From: Paratinospora sagittata
Lineage: Eukaryota; Streptophyta; Magnoliopsida; Ranunculales; Menispermaceae
Assembly: GCA_035771175.1 (NCBI GenBank)
Contig: CM069597.1
Location: 43,659,224 to 43,723,223, forward strand
Direction of reading: 5' to 3'
Length of the DNA stretch: 64,000 nucleotides
Shown here: piece after piece, positions 1-9,375 of the stretch
Position numbering within the stretch: the stretch's first letter is position 1
Layout of the letters: each line of letters opens with the position of its first letter
Translations under genes and position numbers: made by a program
The notes under the pieces: generated by a model
Databases searched by the model: none
Told to the model about the DNA's origin: nothing
What the model saw: the letters and a program-made list of their open reading frames with translations, nothing else

Positions 1-662
1 GTGTTTTTTTTAGTGCGTTCAGACTTCTATTTCTTCTTCCCAATTAAAGTTTTCTGACCAAAAAATAAAAAAAAACGAATTCGATAATTTATTATTTAAA
101 TTGTATAGTATAATGATTATGAACAAGTTGTGATAAAAAAATATCGATAAATATAATTTTGTAAGTGCAGATGAAGGAAATACAACTTAAATCATGTAAG
201 AAGCATCAAACATAAATTCTCCTACTTCCATCCCTAATTATAAATAATACAAGTTTGTAGCCCCTTCCGATAGGCTGTTTACTTGGAAGTATATTTAATA
301 GCAAGAGAAATGTATAGTCTACATAAAGTTGTTCACTTAGAAAATATAATTAATTATCACGTTACGCTTGCTTATTTTTATTAATTTTATTTAAAGTTAA
401 AACAAACATTTATATAAATATTTACTTGTTATTATTATTCAAATTTTTGAAAAAAAACAAACGCTATATAGCTAGGTAAATACATGCTCCACATATATAT
501 ATATATATATATGTGATTGTATGTTTTCTTCATTTCATTGTATAATATATAAAAGTAAAGTGTCGTATAACATTTATCTAATAATATATATTTTTATATT
601 CATAGGTTATCTTACGTTTATACATATATATATACACATGCACACACATTTAGAGGTATACA

Positions 663-1034
663 TTAATAATATGATACATATGTTGATATTATTGGTAGAC
701 TGGAGTCCATAAGGTCGTGCCAAAAAACATCATACAAATTTTCAGGGTACCTAGTCTCAGCTTCATCATTTAGAACGACTCTTACAGTAGGTCGTCGACC
801 AATGATGGACCAATAAACCATTACCGTGCTTGTTTCTTTTGGAGACCAACAATAAACGAAAGTTTCATCGATTTCGAGAAAAGACCGATCTTTATTATCC
901 ACAATTTGAGGTTGGAGCCCGTAATTATACAGGTGGTCTTGTAACTTCATCATTAATGACTCAAAAATTGCTGGATTAAGTAATCTATAAGAAAATTTTC
1001 TGGCCAGCATAAAACAATTTGAGTTCTCATCCAT
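663..1034 (-). pseudogene. Unrecognised 123-codon ORF fragment, array copy 1
   Basis: Minus-strand ORF of 123 codons beginning MDENSNCF. It has a protein-like composition with motifs such as FVYCWSP, IGRRPTV and ENLYDVFWHDLMD. An in-frame stop lies directly before the ATG, and the last 15 or so codons look like read-through into AT-rich DNA. I do not recognise the family. It may be one exon or a captured fragment of a host or transposon gene. It recurs at 16137-16508 and 31637-32008 only because the whole unit is duplicated. No promoter or partner exon is evident. Confidence 0.4.
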
Positions 1035-1454
1035 TTATCGAGTGTTTCACAGGTGTATTGTCTACAATATTTATCAAATATACTAAGATTAGAGTGTTTA
1101 AAAGAATGACCAGAGAACAAACACAAAGTTAACAAAATAGTAAATTCCCTTGTAACAAAAAGAAATATAATGAAAAAAAAGTAGAAGAATGAAGAAAAGT
1201 ATTTGTCGCTTATAAGTAGTTAACAGGATGATACCTTAGTAGTTTCGTGGGCGATCTGCGTTGATGATTTTTCCTATCGTACAACAATTGTTTAGTGTCT
1301 TTATTTGTTGAAAAACTTTCCGAATATAAATGTGAAGAACATCCAAAATTTAATAGTTTTCAACAACAATTAGTTGAGTTTCAAGAAAAGGATAAACATG
1401 CAATAATTATTGCAAATAGTTTAAGTCAAATAATATCCTGAGAGTTGAGGGATT

Positions 1455-1946
1455 TTGTTTGTGAAGAAGACGGATGACAGCTTGAGGTTATGCATTGATT
1501 ATAGACAGCTGAATAGGGTGACAGTGAAAAATAAGTATCCTTTACCCCGTATCGATGATTTATTCGATCAGTTGAGTGGTGCTAAAATTTTCTTTAAGAT
1601 TGATTTAAGATCTAGATACCATCAGTTGAGAATACAGGAAGAGGATGTACCAAGGACTGCGTTCAGAACACAGTATGGTCATTATGAGTTCCTTGTTATG
1701 TCTTTTGGACTGACTAATGCCCTAGCCATGTTTATAGATTTAATGCAAAGGATATTCAGACCATATTTGGACCAGTTTATTATTGTATTTATTGATGACA
1801 TACTCATTTATTCCAAGACTCAGGAGGATCATGAGCAGCACTTCCGCATCACTTTGCAGACACTGAGAAAGTATCAGTTGTATGCTACATTTGGTAAATA
1901 CGAGTTTTGGATAAATGAAAATGAGATTTCTAGGTCATGTAGTTAG
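1455..1946 (+). pseudogene. Ty3/gypsy reverse transcriptase fragment 1, array copy 1
   Basis: Encodes the core fingers and palm of a Ty3/gypsy reverse transcriptase. [40 protein letters not shown], and the catalytic box as [10 protein letters not shown] are all visible. The reading frame breaks near 1930: a shift of one frame recovers the usual FLGHVVS motif. There is no gag, protease, RNase H or integrase and no LTRs, so this is an internal fragment of about 0.5 kb. It starts abruptly within the RT, near FVKK. The region from 1604 on is repeated at 8168. Confidence 0.9.
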
Positions 1947-2793
1947 TGCAGACATAGACTCGAACCTGAAACCTCTCCAAAAAGTGGATTTTAGGTACTT
2001 TGCATCTAAGAATCTTGTATTTAAAAGCACAACACTGTTTTAAATTGCATAACAAATAGAGCCTTAGGATCTCTAAGTGAACTGAATATCCTTAAATAAA
2101 AAAAAATAAAAAATAAAAGTGTTGATGATTTATTCATAATTATAAAAAAAAACCTTATGCTTTAAATATTTACATTGACCCCCCTCACACTTTTGAAATT
2201 TTAAAGTCTCTGACCGCATGCCTAAAGTACAACTTGGGCGATGAACTATAGACGTTGCTTAGGTAGCACTTGACAACACTAATTCGAATCCATAGTTAAT
2301 ATTTTTATGTGAGAGTAAAATTATGATTGTTTAAATATCTCTTAGGATATTTGTCAATTGGAAATCTTTAAATTTTGAATTTCAGGTGAGCAAAGTACAT
2401 TAGTCCTTGCTTATCTGTGTATAGTAGCGACTGTACCCACCACATCTACATTTTACTAGTCACAATTTAATATTAGTGATTAAAATTCTAATTTTTATCT
2501 ATTTATTAGTATTACTATTACTTTAGAAAATATCTAATTGTCTCTTAATGGGGTAGAATGATAAAAATGTCTTTCTTATTTGAAAATGGTAATGAAGGTA
2601 GACAAGCACAAAGAGTTATCAGACTATGATGAGTAAGAGCAACAAAGTAGATGTAAAAAGAACTCCGGAGTATGAGATGTCAAAGGTGGAAAATAGTCAA
2701 ACAGTAAAATTATTATATCATCATTGTTCTCTAATAAAATTAAAACTAGATTGAGAAGGGTAATATTGGAAGAATAGTAAAATTGATGTTCTC
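1604..2793 (+). repeat. 1.2 kb internal direct repeat, first copy
   Basis: Positions 1604-2793 (RT fragment plus about 850 bp of noncoding DNA) match 8168-9375 with scattered substitutions and a small indel near 2627/9187. The left boundary is the AAGATCTAGATACC motif and the right boundary is AGTAAAATTGATGTT. After the right boundary the two copies continue into unrelated sequence. The same pair occurs in unit 2; the partial unit 3 carries only the first member. Confidence 0.85.
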
Positions 2794-3396
2794 CTATATT
2801 TGCATCATATATATGTATTCATATAGCAAGGTGGGTCATATGGATTCATAGTATTTTTTTCCATCAATGGTATACCCTTATCAAAGTCAAACAAAACTCT
2901 AAGCACACCTCCCCACTTCAGCTGTCCTGCCATATTCTAAGGACATCTTTTGCATCTCCCTCCTAGTGGACAGTTAAGCTGAGAAATAAATTTTGGGGTA
3001 TCTTGTAGCTATCATTATCAATCCCAACTATATCCCCTTTTTTATTCTTTTATTCTTTTTTATTTTTTCTTTTTCTAACTCAAGTATTGACACAAATAAT
3101 ATCCTCCTTTATTCTTTATCTTCTCGAGAAGTATTCATCTCATTGAAATCCCAAAAGTACAAGTATAAAGAAGAGATGAATGAGACATGAATAACCACCC
3201 AATCACAAGTCTAATCTAAAGGCATAATCCAAAAGACAACCCCTTCCCCCCTCTCCAACAAACAATTCAGCTTAGATCAAAAGCTTTCAATTGAACTTGA
3301 ATATATATATATATATATAAGTCTTCCTTCTCTAGAAAATCCCCTATCCTTTCTTTCTAGATCCACATGATAGAAGGTCCCTGTGTAAGCCAACTC
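2794..3396. other. Noncoding stretch with polymorphic AT microsatellite
   Basis: About 600 bp of AT-rich and pyrimidine-rich DNA. I see no gene. Near its right end an AT run at 3301-3319 has counterparts at 18775-18819 and 34275-34283, with lengths of 19, 45 and 9 nt. It is the most variable site between the array units. Confidence 0.7.
3301..3319. repeat. AT microsatellite (19 nt allele)
   Basis: Pure AT dinucleotide run. The equivalent runs in the other array units are 45 nt and 9 nt, which makes this a natural marker to tell the units apart. Confidence 0.9.
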
Positions 3397-3459
3397 TTTT
3401 TGCAGATTTTGCTTCAGAAACGGTTGAGTAATTGTAGAGAAGTGGTGTCAAACAGGGCC
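3397..3459 (+). mobile_element. Truncated 3' remnant of Harbinger-like MITE
   Basis: Matches the right-hand 63 bp of the MITE at 10557-10927 and 35909-36283, ending in AAACAGGGCC. The left part was lost in a deletion whose ends share ACTC: copy C keeps 1860 bp between the same two flanks. Confidence 0.75.
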
Positions 3460-3714
3460 ATAGAATCACCAAATCTTGTTCTTTGTAAACTTTAAGAATT
3501 TGAACCAAATGGAAACATAACATCATAATCATGTCTTTGACAAATCAGATTTTTGAAAGAGCTAATTTTTTAGTTGTGACATAATGGGGTTCTAATGATT
3601 CTAACACAACTCTCTGATATTGTTTTTTCTTTGTGTGAGGCCTAACGCAACATCTATCAGAGTTCTATTCAAAACAAGGTGTGCGAGAAGTGAGGCTAAA
3701 ATGTGCGCGTCATG

Positions 3715-3985
3715 TGTATTAAGGAAGGTGACACAAAGCAGGAAACAAATTCAAATTCACAACAAATCTGGAACTGATCTGCAGCAACAACCAAGCCGAG
3801 AATCATGCCTTGTAAATTGCTACATTTAAAGAAAAATATTATGTAACTGATCTGCATACCAGTTTTTGACAGCTGTATATTTCCTTAGATAAATTTTGTA
3901 AAGTCTGTATAAATAACTCTCGAATGATCAATGCAATTATGTTGAAAATTCTATTCTGAGTTCTTGATATTTTTACTTTTCTATA
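3715..3985 (+). repeat. Copia 5' LTR
   Basis: About 271 bp, starting TGTATTAAGG. A TATAAATA motif at 3908-3915 is a likely core promoter. It ends just before the TGGTATCAG primer site. The usual terminal CA is not evident, so the right boundary is approximate. Confidence 0.8.
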
Positions 3986-3997
3986 TGGTATCAGGAG
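3986..3997 (+). other. Primer binding site (initiator tRNA-Met type)
   Basis: TGGTATCAGGAG directly follows the LTR. TGGTATCAGAGC is the canonical plant copia PBS matching the 3' end of initiator tRNA-Met. Confidence 0.85.
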
Positions 3998-4035
3998 ACC
4001 ATCTCTCTCACGAGAATTCGATCTTCATTTCCCAA

Positions 4036-4866
4036 ATGTCTTCCGCAAATCAGCCTATCTCTTCCCCAGAACTCCCTCTAGTTGTTTTCAACATCACAAC
4101 CCAGATCAATGAGAAACTCACACCCTCAACCTTTCCCCAGTGGCGAGCTCAATTTGAGGCTCTCCTAATTGGCTATGATCTAATGGATTATGTCAATGGG
4201 GAATCCCAATGTCCCCCCTCCGACGGAACCCCACCGTCTATAGCCAAGAAAAACCACTGGGTTAGGCAAGATAAGCTAATTCTTAGCCCTATCCTTGCAT
4301 CTACATCACCCACAATCACGCCACTCATTGCCACAGCCAAAACCTCATATGAGGCATGGAAGAAATTATCAACTCTGTACGCAAGCAAATCGCGTACAAG
4401 GGCAATGCAACTCAAGGAAGAACTGACCTTGATTCAGCGTGGAAATCGACCGATCCCAGAGTATCTTCATGCAGTTAAAGACTTGGCTGATGAGATAGCT
4501 CTTATCGATCACCCCATCTCCGACGACGATTTAACCCTATATGTCCTCAATGGGTTAGGTTCCGAGTTTCGTGAGATCGCTGCCCCTATTCGAGCAAGAG
4601 AAAAATCACTTGCTTTTGAAGAGCTCCATGATTTGCTTGTTGGGCATGAGAGCTACTTGAGGAGGATGGAGGCTGCTACACAGCAGCTCGTTGCTGCTGC
4701 AAACTTCACTAGCCATCGTTCTAGTTTCTCTGGACCTCAGCAACAGAAAGGAAATAACAGGAGCAATGGGCCTTCGCGTCAACAAGGCCAGAACCGCTCT
4801 TCAAATGGCCCATCGCGAGACCAACGACGCAACAACAATGCGGGCCGCTCCAACTCAAACCAATAA
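4036..4866 (+). CDS. gag: Copia Gag, C-terminally truncated (no zinc knuckle)
   Basis: Retrotransposon capsid-type Gag (UBN2/copia type). The start at 4036 (MSSANQPIS) is preferred over an upstream in-frame ATG at 3964, which lies inside the LTR. It follows the family pattern: TFPQWRAQFEALLIGYDLMDYV near the N-terminus, a LYASKSRTRAMQLKEEL helix, then an NGR/NRSNGPSRQQGQ-rich basic tail. The ORF ends at NSNQ before any CCHC zinc knuckle. The usual knuckle, protease and pre-integrase N-terminus are missing between here and pol. About 276 codons from the chosen start. Confidence 0.85.
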   Translation: MSSANQPISSPELPLVVFNITTQINEKLTPSTFPQWRAQFEALLIGYDLMDYVNGESQCPPSDGTPPSIAKKNHWVRQDKLILSPILASTSPTITPLIATAKTSYEAWKKLSTLYASKSRTRAMQLKEELTLIQRGNRPIPEYLHAVKDLADEIALIDHPISDDDLTLYVLNGLGSEFREIAAPIRAREKSLAFEELHDLLVGHESYLRRMEAATQQLVAAANFTSHRSSFSGPQQQKGNNRSNGPSRQQGQNRSSNGPSRDQRRNNNAGRSNSNQ

Positions 4867-4867
4867 G

Positions 4868-7711
4868 TTACCATCTTCATGTACGTCTTGCTCAATACAT
4901 AAAGCACATCAACAACCATTTGGTTCTACAAGTTTGCAAAGTCATTCTCCTCTTGAGATTATATACACTGATGTTTGGGGTCCCGCTCACATCATCGGGT
5001 TAGGTGGTGCACGCTATTATCTCATTTTTGTCGATCATTATACTAAATATATTTGGTTTTATTCAATATCGGCAAAATCCCTTGTTTCTAGCATTTTTCC
5101 CCAATTTAAAAGGCTTGTTGAAAAACGTTTTCAGTCTACCATCAAAGCTTTGTACTCGGACAATGGTGGTGAATTTCTAAGTTTAAAAAAATATTTGTCC
5201 GACCATGGTATAAGTCACTACACCACCGCCCCCTACACCCCCCAACAAAATGGTGTTTCTGAAAGACGTCATCGTCATATTGTAGAGACGGGTCTTACCT
5301 TGCTTCATGATGCTTCTTTACCCCTCTCTTATTGGCCTCACGCATTTCAAACTGCAACCTATCTCATAAATCGCCAACCAACTCCTCTCCTCCAAAATAA
5401 ATCTCCATTTGAGGTCCTTTTTGGTCAACAACCAAATTATCTCAAATTGCAAAAATTTGGGTGTTTATGTTATCCTCTCACTAAGCCATACAATACCCAC
5501 AAATTACAACCAAAGTCAATTCCTTGTGTTTTCATTGGATATTCTCAGACCCAAAATGCATATAAATGCATGGACCCATCAACGGATCGGATTTATTTGT
5601 CCAAACACGTGACCTTCGATGAAACCCAAAGCCCAGTTTCCACAAACCTTTCCCACGGCCCAATATCCAAACCAAGCCCTACTGAAAACACCCATTTCTT
5701 CCTCACACCGCATTCGTGCCCTAGCTTTCCTCTCTCGGCTTCCTCTGGTCCTGCGCAACCCGTTCCCTCGAATCGATCACTGCTGCCATCAACGAGCTTG
5801 GAACATGTTGCTGCCATTTCTGCGCCACCTCCAGGTATACCTCCGTCTCTCTCCCCTTTTCCTTGTGAATCACATGAAACTATACCTGCTGAGCATTTAA
5901 ATTCGATTTCTGGTTTATCTGCTTCTGCACCGCATGATTTCTCCCCACATCATCCTGCATCCACTTCTATTTCTAATTTGCAATGTCCTGCACAAACTGA
6001 AAATCTTTCAACCCGATCCCATTCCATGACTACCCGATCCATGAATAATATTTTCAAACCCAAGCAATTGCACACTGTCTCTAAACATCCTCTTCCGTTA
6101 CCTCTTGAACCAACATGTGTGAGTCAAGCCGTATCTCACCCTGAATGGCGTGACGCCATGTCCACTGAATTAACAACCCTTATGCGACATGGTACATGGG
6201 ATTTAGTTTCCCCACCTAAAGACTGTAAACCAGTGGGTTGTAAGTGGGTGTTTAGAGTCAAACGAAAAGCCGATGGCTCAGTTGATAAATTCAAAGCCCG
6301 TCTTGTTGCAAAGGGCTATAATCAGCGTCCTGGAGTTGATTATAAGGAAACCTTTAGCCCAGTTGTTAAACCAGCAACAATAAGAACAGTGCTGAGTATT
6401 GCTGTCATGAATGGGTGGCCCTTGAGGCAAATGGACGTAAACAATGCTTTTTTACATGGAAATTTGACTGAAATTGTTTACATGATGCAACCTCCTGGTT
6501 TTAAAGACTTGTCTCGACCTGACTATGTCTGCAGATTAAGGAAAGCAATTTATGGGCTCAAACAAGCTCCTCGGGCGTGGTATTCAGCCTTAAGAAATAC
6601 TCTCATACAGATTGGGTTTCACAATTCTAAAGCTGACTCTTCGCTATTTATTTATCACAATGATTCCATAATATGTTATTTCCTTGTTTATGTCGATGAT
6701 TTGGTCATTACAGGAAGTGACAATCAGTTTGTAAATCATGTTGTTAACAAACTTGGTGATTGTTTTTCATTGAAAGATATGGGCTCACTTCACTACTTCC
6801 TAGGAGTAGAAGTCATACCAACCACTGCAGGTTTATTTCTTTCTCAACATAAGTATGTTCGTGATATCTTGGAGAATAAAAACATGGCTGGTGCAAAGGA
6901 TGTCTCAACACCTTTGTCTACTAGTCAATCTCTTCATTTGATGGATGGAACAGCTGCAGTGGACAGTACGGAGTACAGGCGCATCATTGGCAGTCTACAA
7001 TATCTTTCCTTAACCCGTCCAGACATTTCCTTTGCAGTCAATAAGCTCTCTCAATTTATGCACAAGCCAACGGTTACTCATTGGACAGCTACTAAGCGGC
7101 TTCTTCGGTATCTCAAGAAAACAATATTTCATGGTATTCACATCAAGAAGGCTGCAGCACCTTGTTTAACAACTTATAGTGATGCGGACTGGGCTGGAAA
7201 CATTGATGATAGAACCTCTACATCTGCCTACATTACATTTCTAGGCTGCAATCCAATCTCATGGAGTTCAAAAAAACAAAGAGTTGTAGCTAGGTCCACT
7301 ACGGAAGCCGAATACCGAGCACTTGCAAATGGCGCATCAGAAACAATGTGGTTACTTGCACTTCTTCAAGAACTTGGCTTTCCATTAAAGGTGGCTCCTT
7401 CCCTTCTATGTGATAATCTTGGAGCGACTCATCTCAGTCTTAATCCGGTTCAACACTCCAGGATGAAGCATATACAAATTGATCTTCACTTTGTACGTGA
7501 TCAAGTTCAGAAAAGTACTCTTAAAGTAAGTCATGTACATACTCAAGATCAACTGGCTGATTTACTAACAAAGCCACTGTCCCGGGAACGTACTGAATTT
7601 TTACGAGCCAAAATTGGTCTTGCCGATGGAAGCTCAATTTTGCGGGGGCGTATTAAGGAAGGTGACACAAAGCAGGAAACAAATTCAAATTCACAACAAA
7701 TCTGGAACTGA
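4868..7711 (+). CDS. pol: Copia Pol: integrase, reverse transcriptase, RNase H (protease deleted)
   Basis: Long open frame shifted by one relative to gag. The open frame technically begins at 4691, but Pol similarity starts near 4868. A remnant of the GAG-pre-integrase zinc finger (CTSCSIHKAHQQPF) is followed by the integrase core. Its acidic triad lies at codons starting 4970 (TDVWGP), 5159 (YSDNGGEF) and 5261 (GVSERRHRH). Then come a proline/serine-rich linker, the RVT_2 reverse transcriptase with YVDDLVITG, and RNase H with SDADWAG and STTEAEYRAL. No protease is present, so processing would need help in trans. The last ~20 codons run into the 3' LTR. No internal stops, so the gene is young or recently selected. 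Confidence 0.9.
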   Translation, partial: LPSSCTSCSIHKAHQQPFGSTSLQSHSPLEIIYTDVWGPAHIIGLGGARYYLIFVDHYTKYIWFYSISAKSLVSSIFPQFKRLVEKRFQSTIKALYSDNGGEFLSLKKYLSDHGISHYTTAPYTPQQNGVSERRHRHIVETGLTLLHDASLPLSYWPHAFQTATYLINRQPTPLLQNKSPFEVLFGQQPNYLKLQKFGCLCYPLTKPYNTHKLQPKSIPCVFIGYSQTQNAYKCMDPSTDRIYLSKHVTFDETQSPVSTNLSHGPISKPSPTENTHFFLTPHSCPSFPLSASSGPAQPVPSNRSLLPSTSLEHVAAISAPPPGIPPSLSPFPCESHETIPAEHLNSISGLSASAPHDFSPHHPASTSISNLQCPAQTENLSTRSHSMTTRSMNNIFKPKQLHTVSKHPLPLPLEPTCVSQAVSHPEWRDAMSTELTTLMRHGTWDLVSPPKDCKPVGCKWVFRVKRKADGSVDKFKARLVAKGYNQRPGVDYKETFSPVVKPATIRTVLSIAVMNGWPLRQMDVNNAFLHGNLTEIVYMMQPPGFKDLSRPDYVCRLRKAIYGLKQAPRAWYSALRNTLIQIGFHNSKADSSLFIYHNDSIICYFLVYVDDLVITGSDNQFVNHVVNKLGDCFSLKDMGSLHYFLGVEVIPTTAGLFLSQHKYVRDILENKNMAGAKDVSTPLSTSQSLHLMDGTAAVDSTEYRRIIGSLQYLSLTRPDISFAVNKLSQFMHKPTVTHWTATKRLLRYLKKTIFHGIHIKKAAAPCLTTYSDADWAGNIDDRTSTSAYITFLGCNPISWSSKKQRVVARSTTEAEYRALANGASETMWLLALLQELGFPLKVAPSLLCDNLGATHLSLNPVQHSRMKHIQIDLHFVRDQVQKSTLKVSHVHTQDQLADLLTKPLSRERTEFLRAKIGLADGSSILRGRIKEGDTKQETNSNSQQIWN

Positions 7712-7867
7712 TCTGCAGCAACAACCAAGCCGAGAATCATGCCTTGTAAATTGCTACATTTAAAGAAAAATATTCTGTAACTGATCTGCATACCAGTTTT
7801 TGACAGCTGTATATTTCCTTAGATAAATTTTGTAAAGTCTGTATAAATAACTCTCGAATGATCAATG
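7649..7867 (+). repeat. Copia 3' LTR, truncated
   Basis: Aligns without gaps to 3715-3933 and differs at the first base (CG in place of TG) and at 7775 (C in place of A). The last ~50 bp of the LTR are absent, so the element's right end was removed together with any target-site duplication. Confidence 0.8.
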
Positions 7868-8167
7868 TTATTATTCTAACTAGCTTTTGCCATTAACCAT
7901 CAGAAGTACTACTCCAATTTAAAACTCCAGAAAATCAGGACCATTAAATTAAATTCTATTTTTCCTATTCCTCCTTCACAAACATTCTAAACATATATGT
8001 AATCACTTTGCATAAAATATTCAAAGCATATAATAGATGGCACACCCCCAAAGAATTAATTGTACTTATTATCCCGAAATATTTAAATCAAATTAAGACT
8101 ATATTAGGGTAAACTCTGATACCTAGCTAAATCAATATTTTGAATGTAGGTGGGGACGATCATTAAT
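7868..8167. other. Unassigned 300 bp between copia element and RT fragment 2
   Basis: AT-rich noncoding DNA with no counterpart seen around copy C. I recognise nothing in it. It joins two rearrangement breakpoints. Confidence 0.6.
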
Positions 8168-9375
8168 TAAGATCTAGATACCATCAGTTGAGAATACAGG
8201 AAGAGGATGTACCAAGGACTGCATTCAGAACACAGTATGGTCATTATGAGTTCCTTGTTATGCCTTTTGGAATGACTAATGTCCCAGCCATGTTTATAGA
8301 TTTGATACAAAAGATATTCAGACCATATTTGGACCAGTTTATTATTGTGTATATTGATGATATACTCATTTATTCCAAAACTCAGGAGGATCATGAGCAG
8401 CACTTCCACATCACTTTACAAACACTGAGAAAGCATCAGTTGTATGCTACATTTGGTAAATACGAGTTTTGGATAAATGAAAATGAGATTTCTAGGTCAT
8501 GTGGTTAGTGCAGAGACATAGACTCGAACCTGAGACCTCTCCAAAAAGTGAATTTTAGGTACTTTGCATCTAAGAATCTTGTATTTAAAAGCATAACACT
8601 GTTTTAAATTGCATAACAAATAGAGCCTTAGGATCTCTAAGTGAACTGAATATCCTTAAATAAAAAAAAATAAAAAATAAAAGTGTTGATGATTTATTCA
8701 TAATTATAAAAAAGAACCTTATGCTTTAAATATTTACATTGAAACCCCTCACACTTTTGAAATTTTAAAGTCTCTCACTGCATGCCTAAAGTACAACTTG
8801 GGCGATGAACTATGGACGTTGCCTAGGTAGCACTTGACAACACTAATTCGAATCCATAGTTAATATTTTTATGTGAGAGTAAAATTACGATTGTTTAAAT
8901 ATCTCTTAGAATTTTTGTCAATTGGAAATATTTAAATTTTGAATTTCAGGTGAGCAAAGTACATTAGTCCTTGCTTATCTGTGTATAGTAGCGACTGTAC
9001 CCACCACATCTACAATTTACTAGTCACAATTTAATATTAGTGATTAAAATTCTAATTTTTATCTATTTATTAGTATTACTATTACTTTAGAAAATATCTA
9101 ACTGTCTTTTAATGGGGTAGAATGACAAAAATGTCTTTCTTATTTGAAAATGGTAATGAAGGTAGACAAGCACAAAGAGTTATCAGTGATGACGGCAAAA
9201 TGGAACGACTATGATGAGTAAGAGCAACAAAGTAGATGTAAAAAGAACTCCAGAGTATGAGATGTCAAAGGTGGAAAATAGTCAAACAGTAAAATTATTA
9301 TATCATCATTGTTCTCTAATAAAATTAAAACTAGATTGAGAAGGGTAATATTGGAAGAATAGTAAAATTGATGTT
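8168..9375 (+). repeat. 1.2 kb internal direct repeat, second copy
   Basis: Partner of 1604-2793. It ends at AGTAAAATTGATGTT, then continues into DNA that matches 34720 onward beside copy C. This copy is therefore part of a chimeric arrangement. Confidence 0.85.
8188..8508 (+). pseudogene. Ty3/gypsy reverse transcriptase fragment 2, array copy 1
   Basis: A 5'-truncated second copy of the RT fragment at 1455, starting at [13 protein letters not shown]. The catalytic box here is [10 protein letters not shown] and the preceding motif [13 protein letters not shown] is closer to the family consensus than in fragment 1. It has the same terminal frame break before the FLGHVVS equivalent. It is the left part of the second internal direct repeat (8168-9375). 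Confidence 0.88.

Larger units (their letters stand above)
3715..7867 (+). mobile_element. Ty1/copia LTR retrotransposon, internally deleted, array copy 1
   Basis: Plus-strand element. The 5' LTR runs from TGTATTAAGG at 3715 to about 3985. A primer-binding site complementary to initiator tRNA-Met begins TGGTATCAG at 3986. Gag is at 4036-4866, pol at 4868-7711, and the 3' LTR starts at about 7649 after a G-rich polypurine-like tract. The 3' LTR is truncated after about 219 bp. Over the shared 219 bp the two LTRs differ at two positions that I see, so insertion was recent. No target-site duplication is found because the right flank has been lost. Copy C at 36529-36545 shows the site without the insertion. 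Confidence 0.93.

Noticed and set aside
521..712. Small plus-strand ORF of 63 codons, repeated in each unit
   Set aside because: Low-complexity Ile/Tyr/His-rich translation of AT-rich DNA. Its repetition is due to the tandem duplication only.
2993..3190. 65-codon ORF repeated in three units
   Set aside because: Phe/Leu/Ser-rich translation of a T-rich tract, with no motif or conserved family visible.
4691..4867. N-terminal 59 codons of the long pol frame as part of Pol
   Set aside because: This stretch overlaps gag in another frame and encodes nothing Pol-like. Similarity begins at about 4868.
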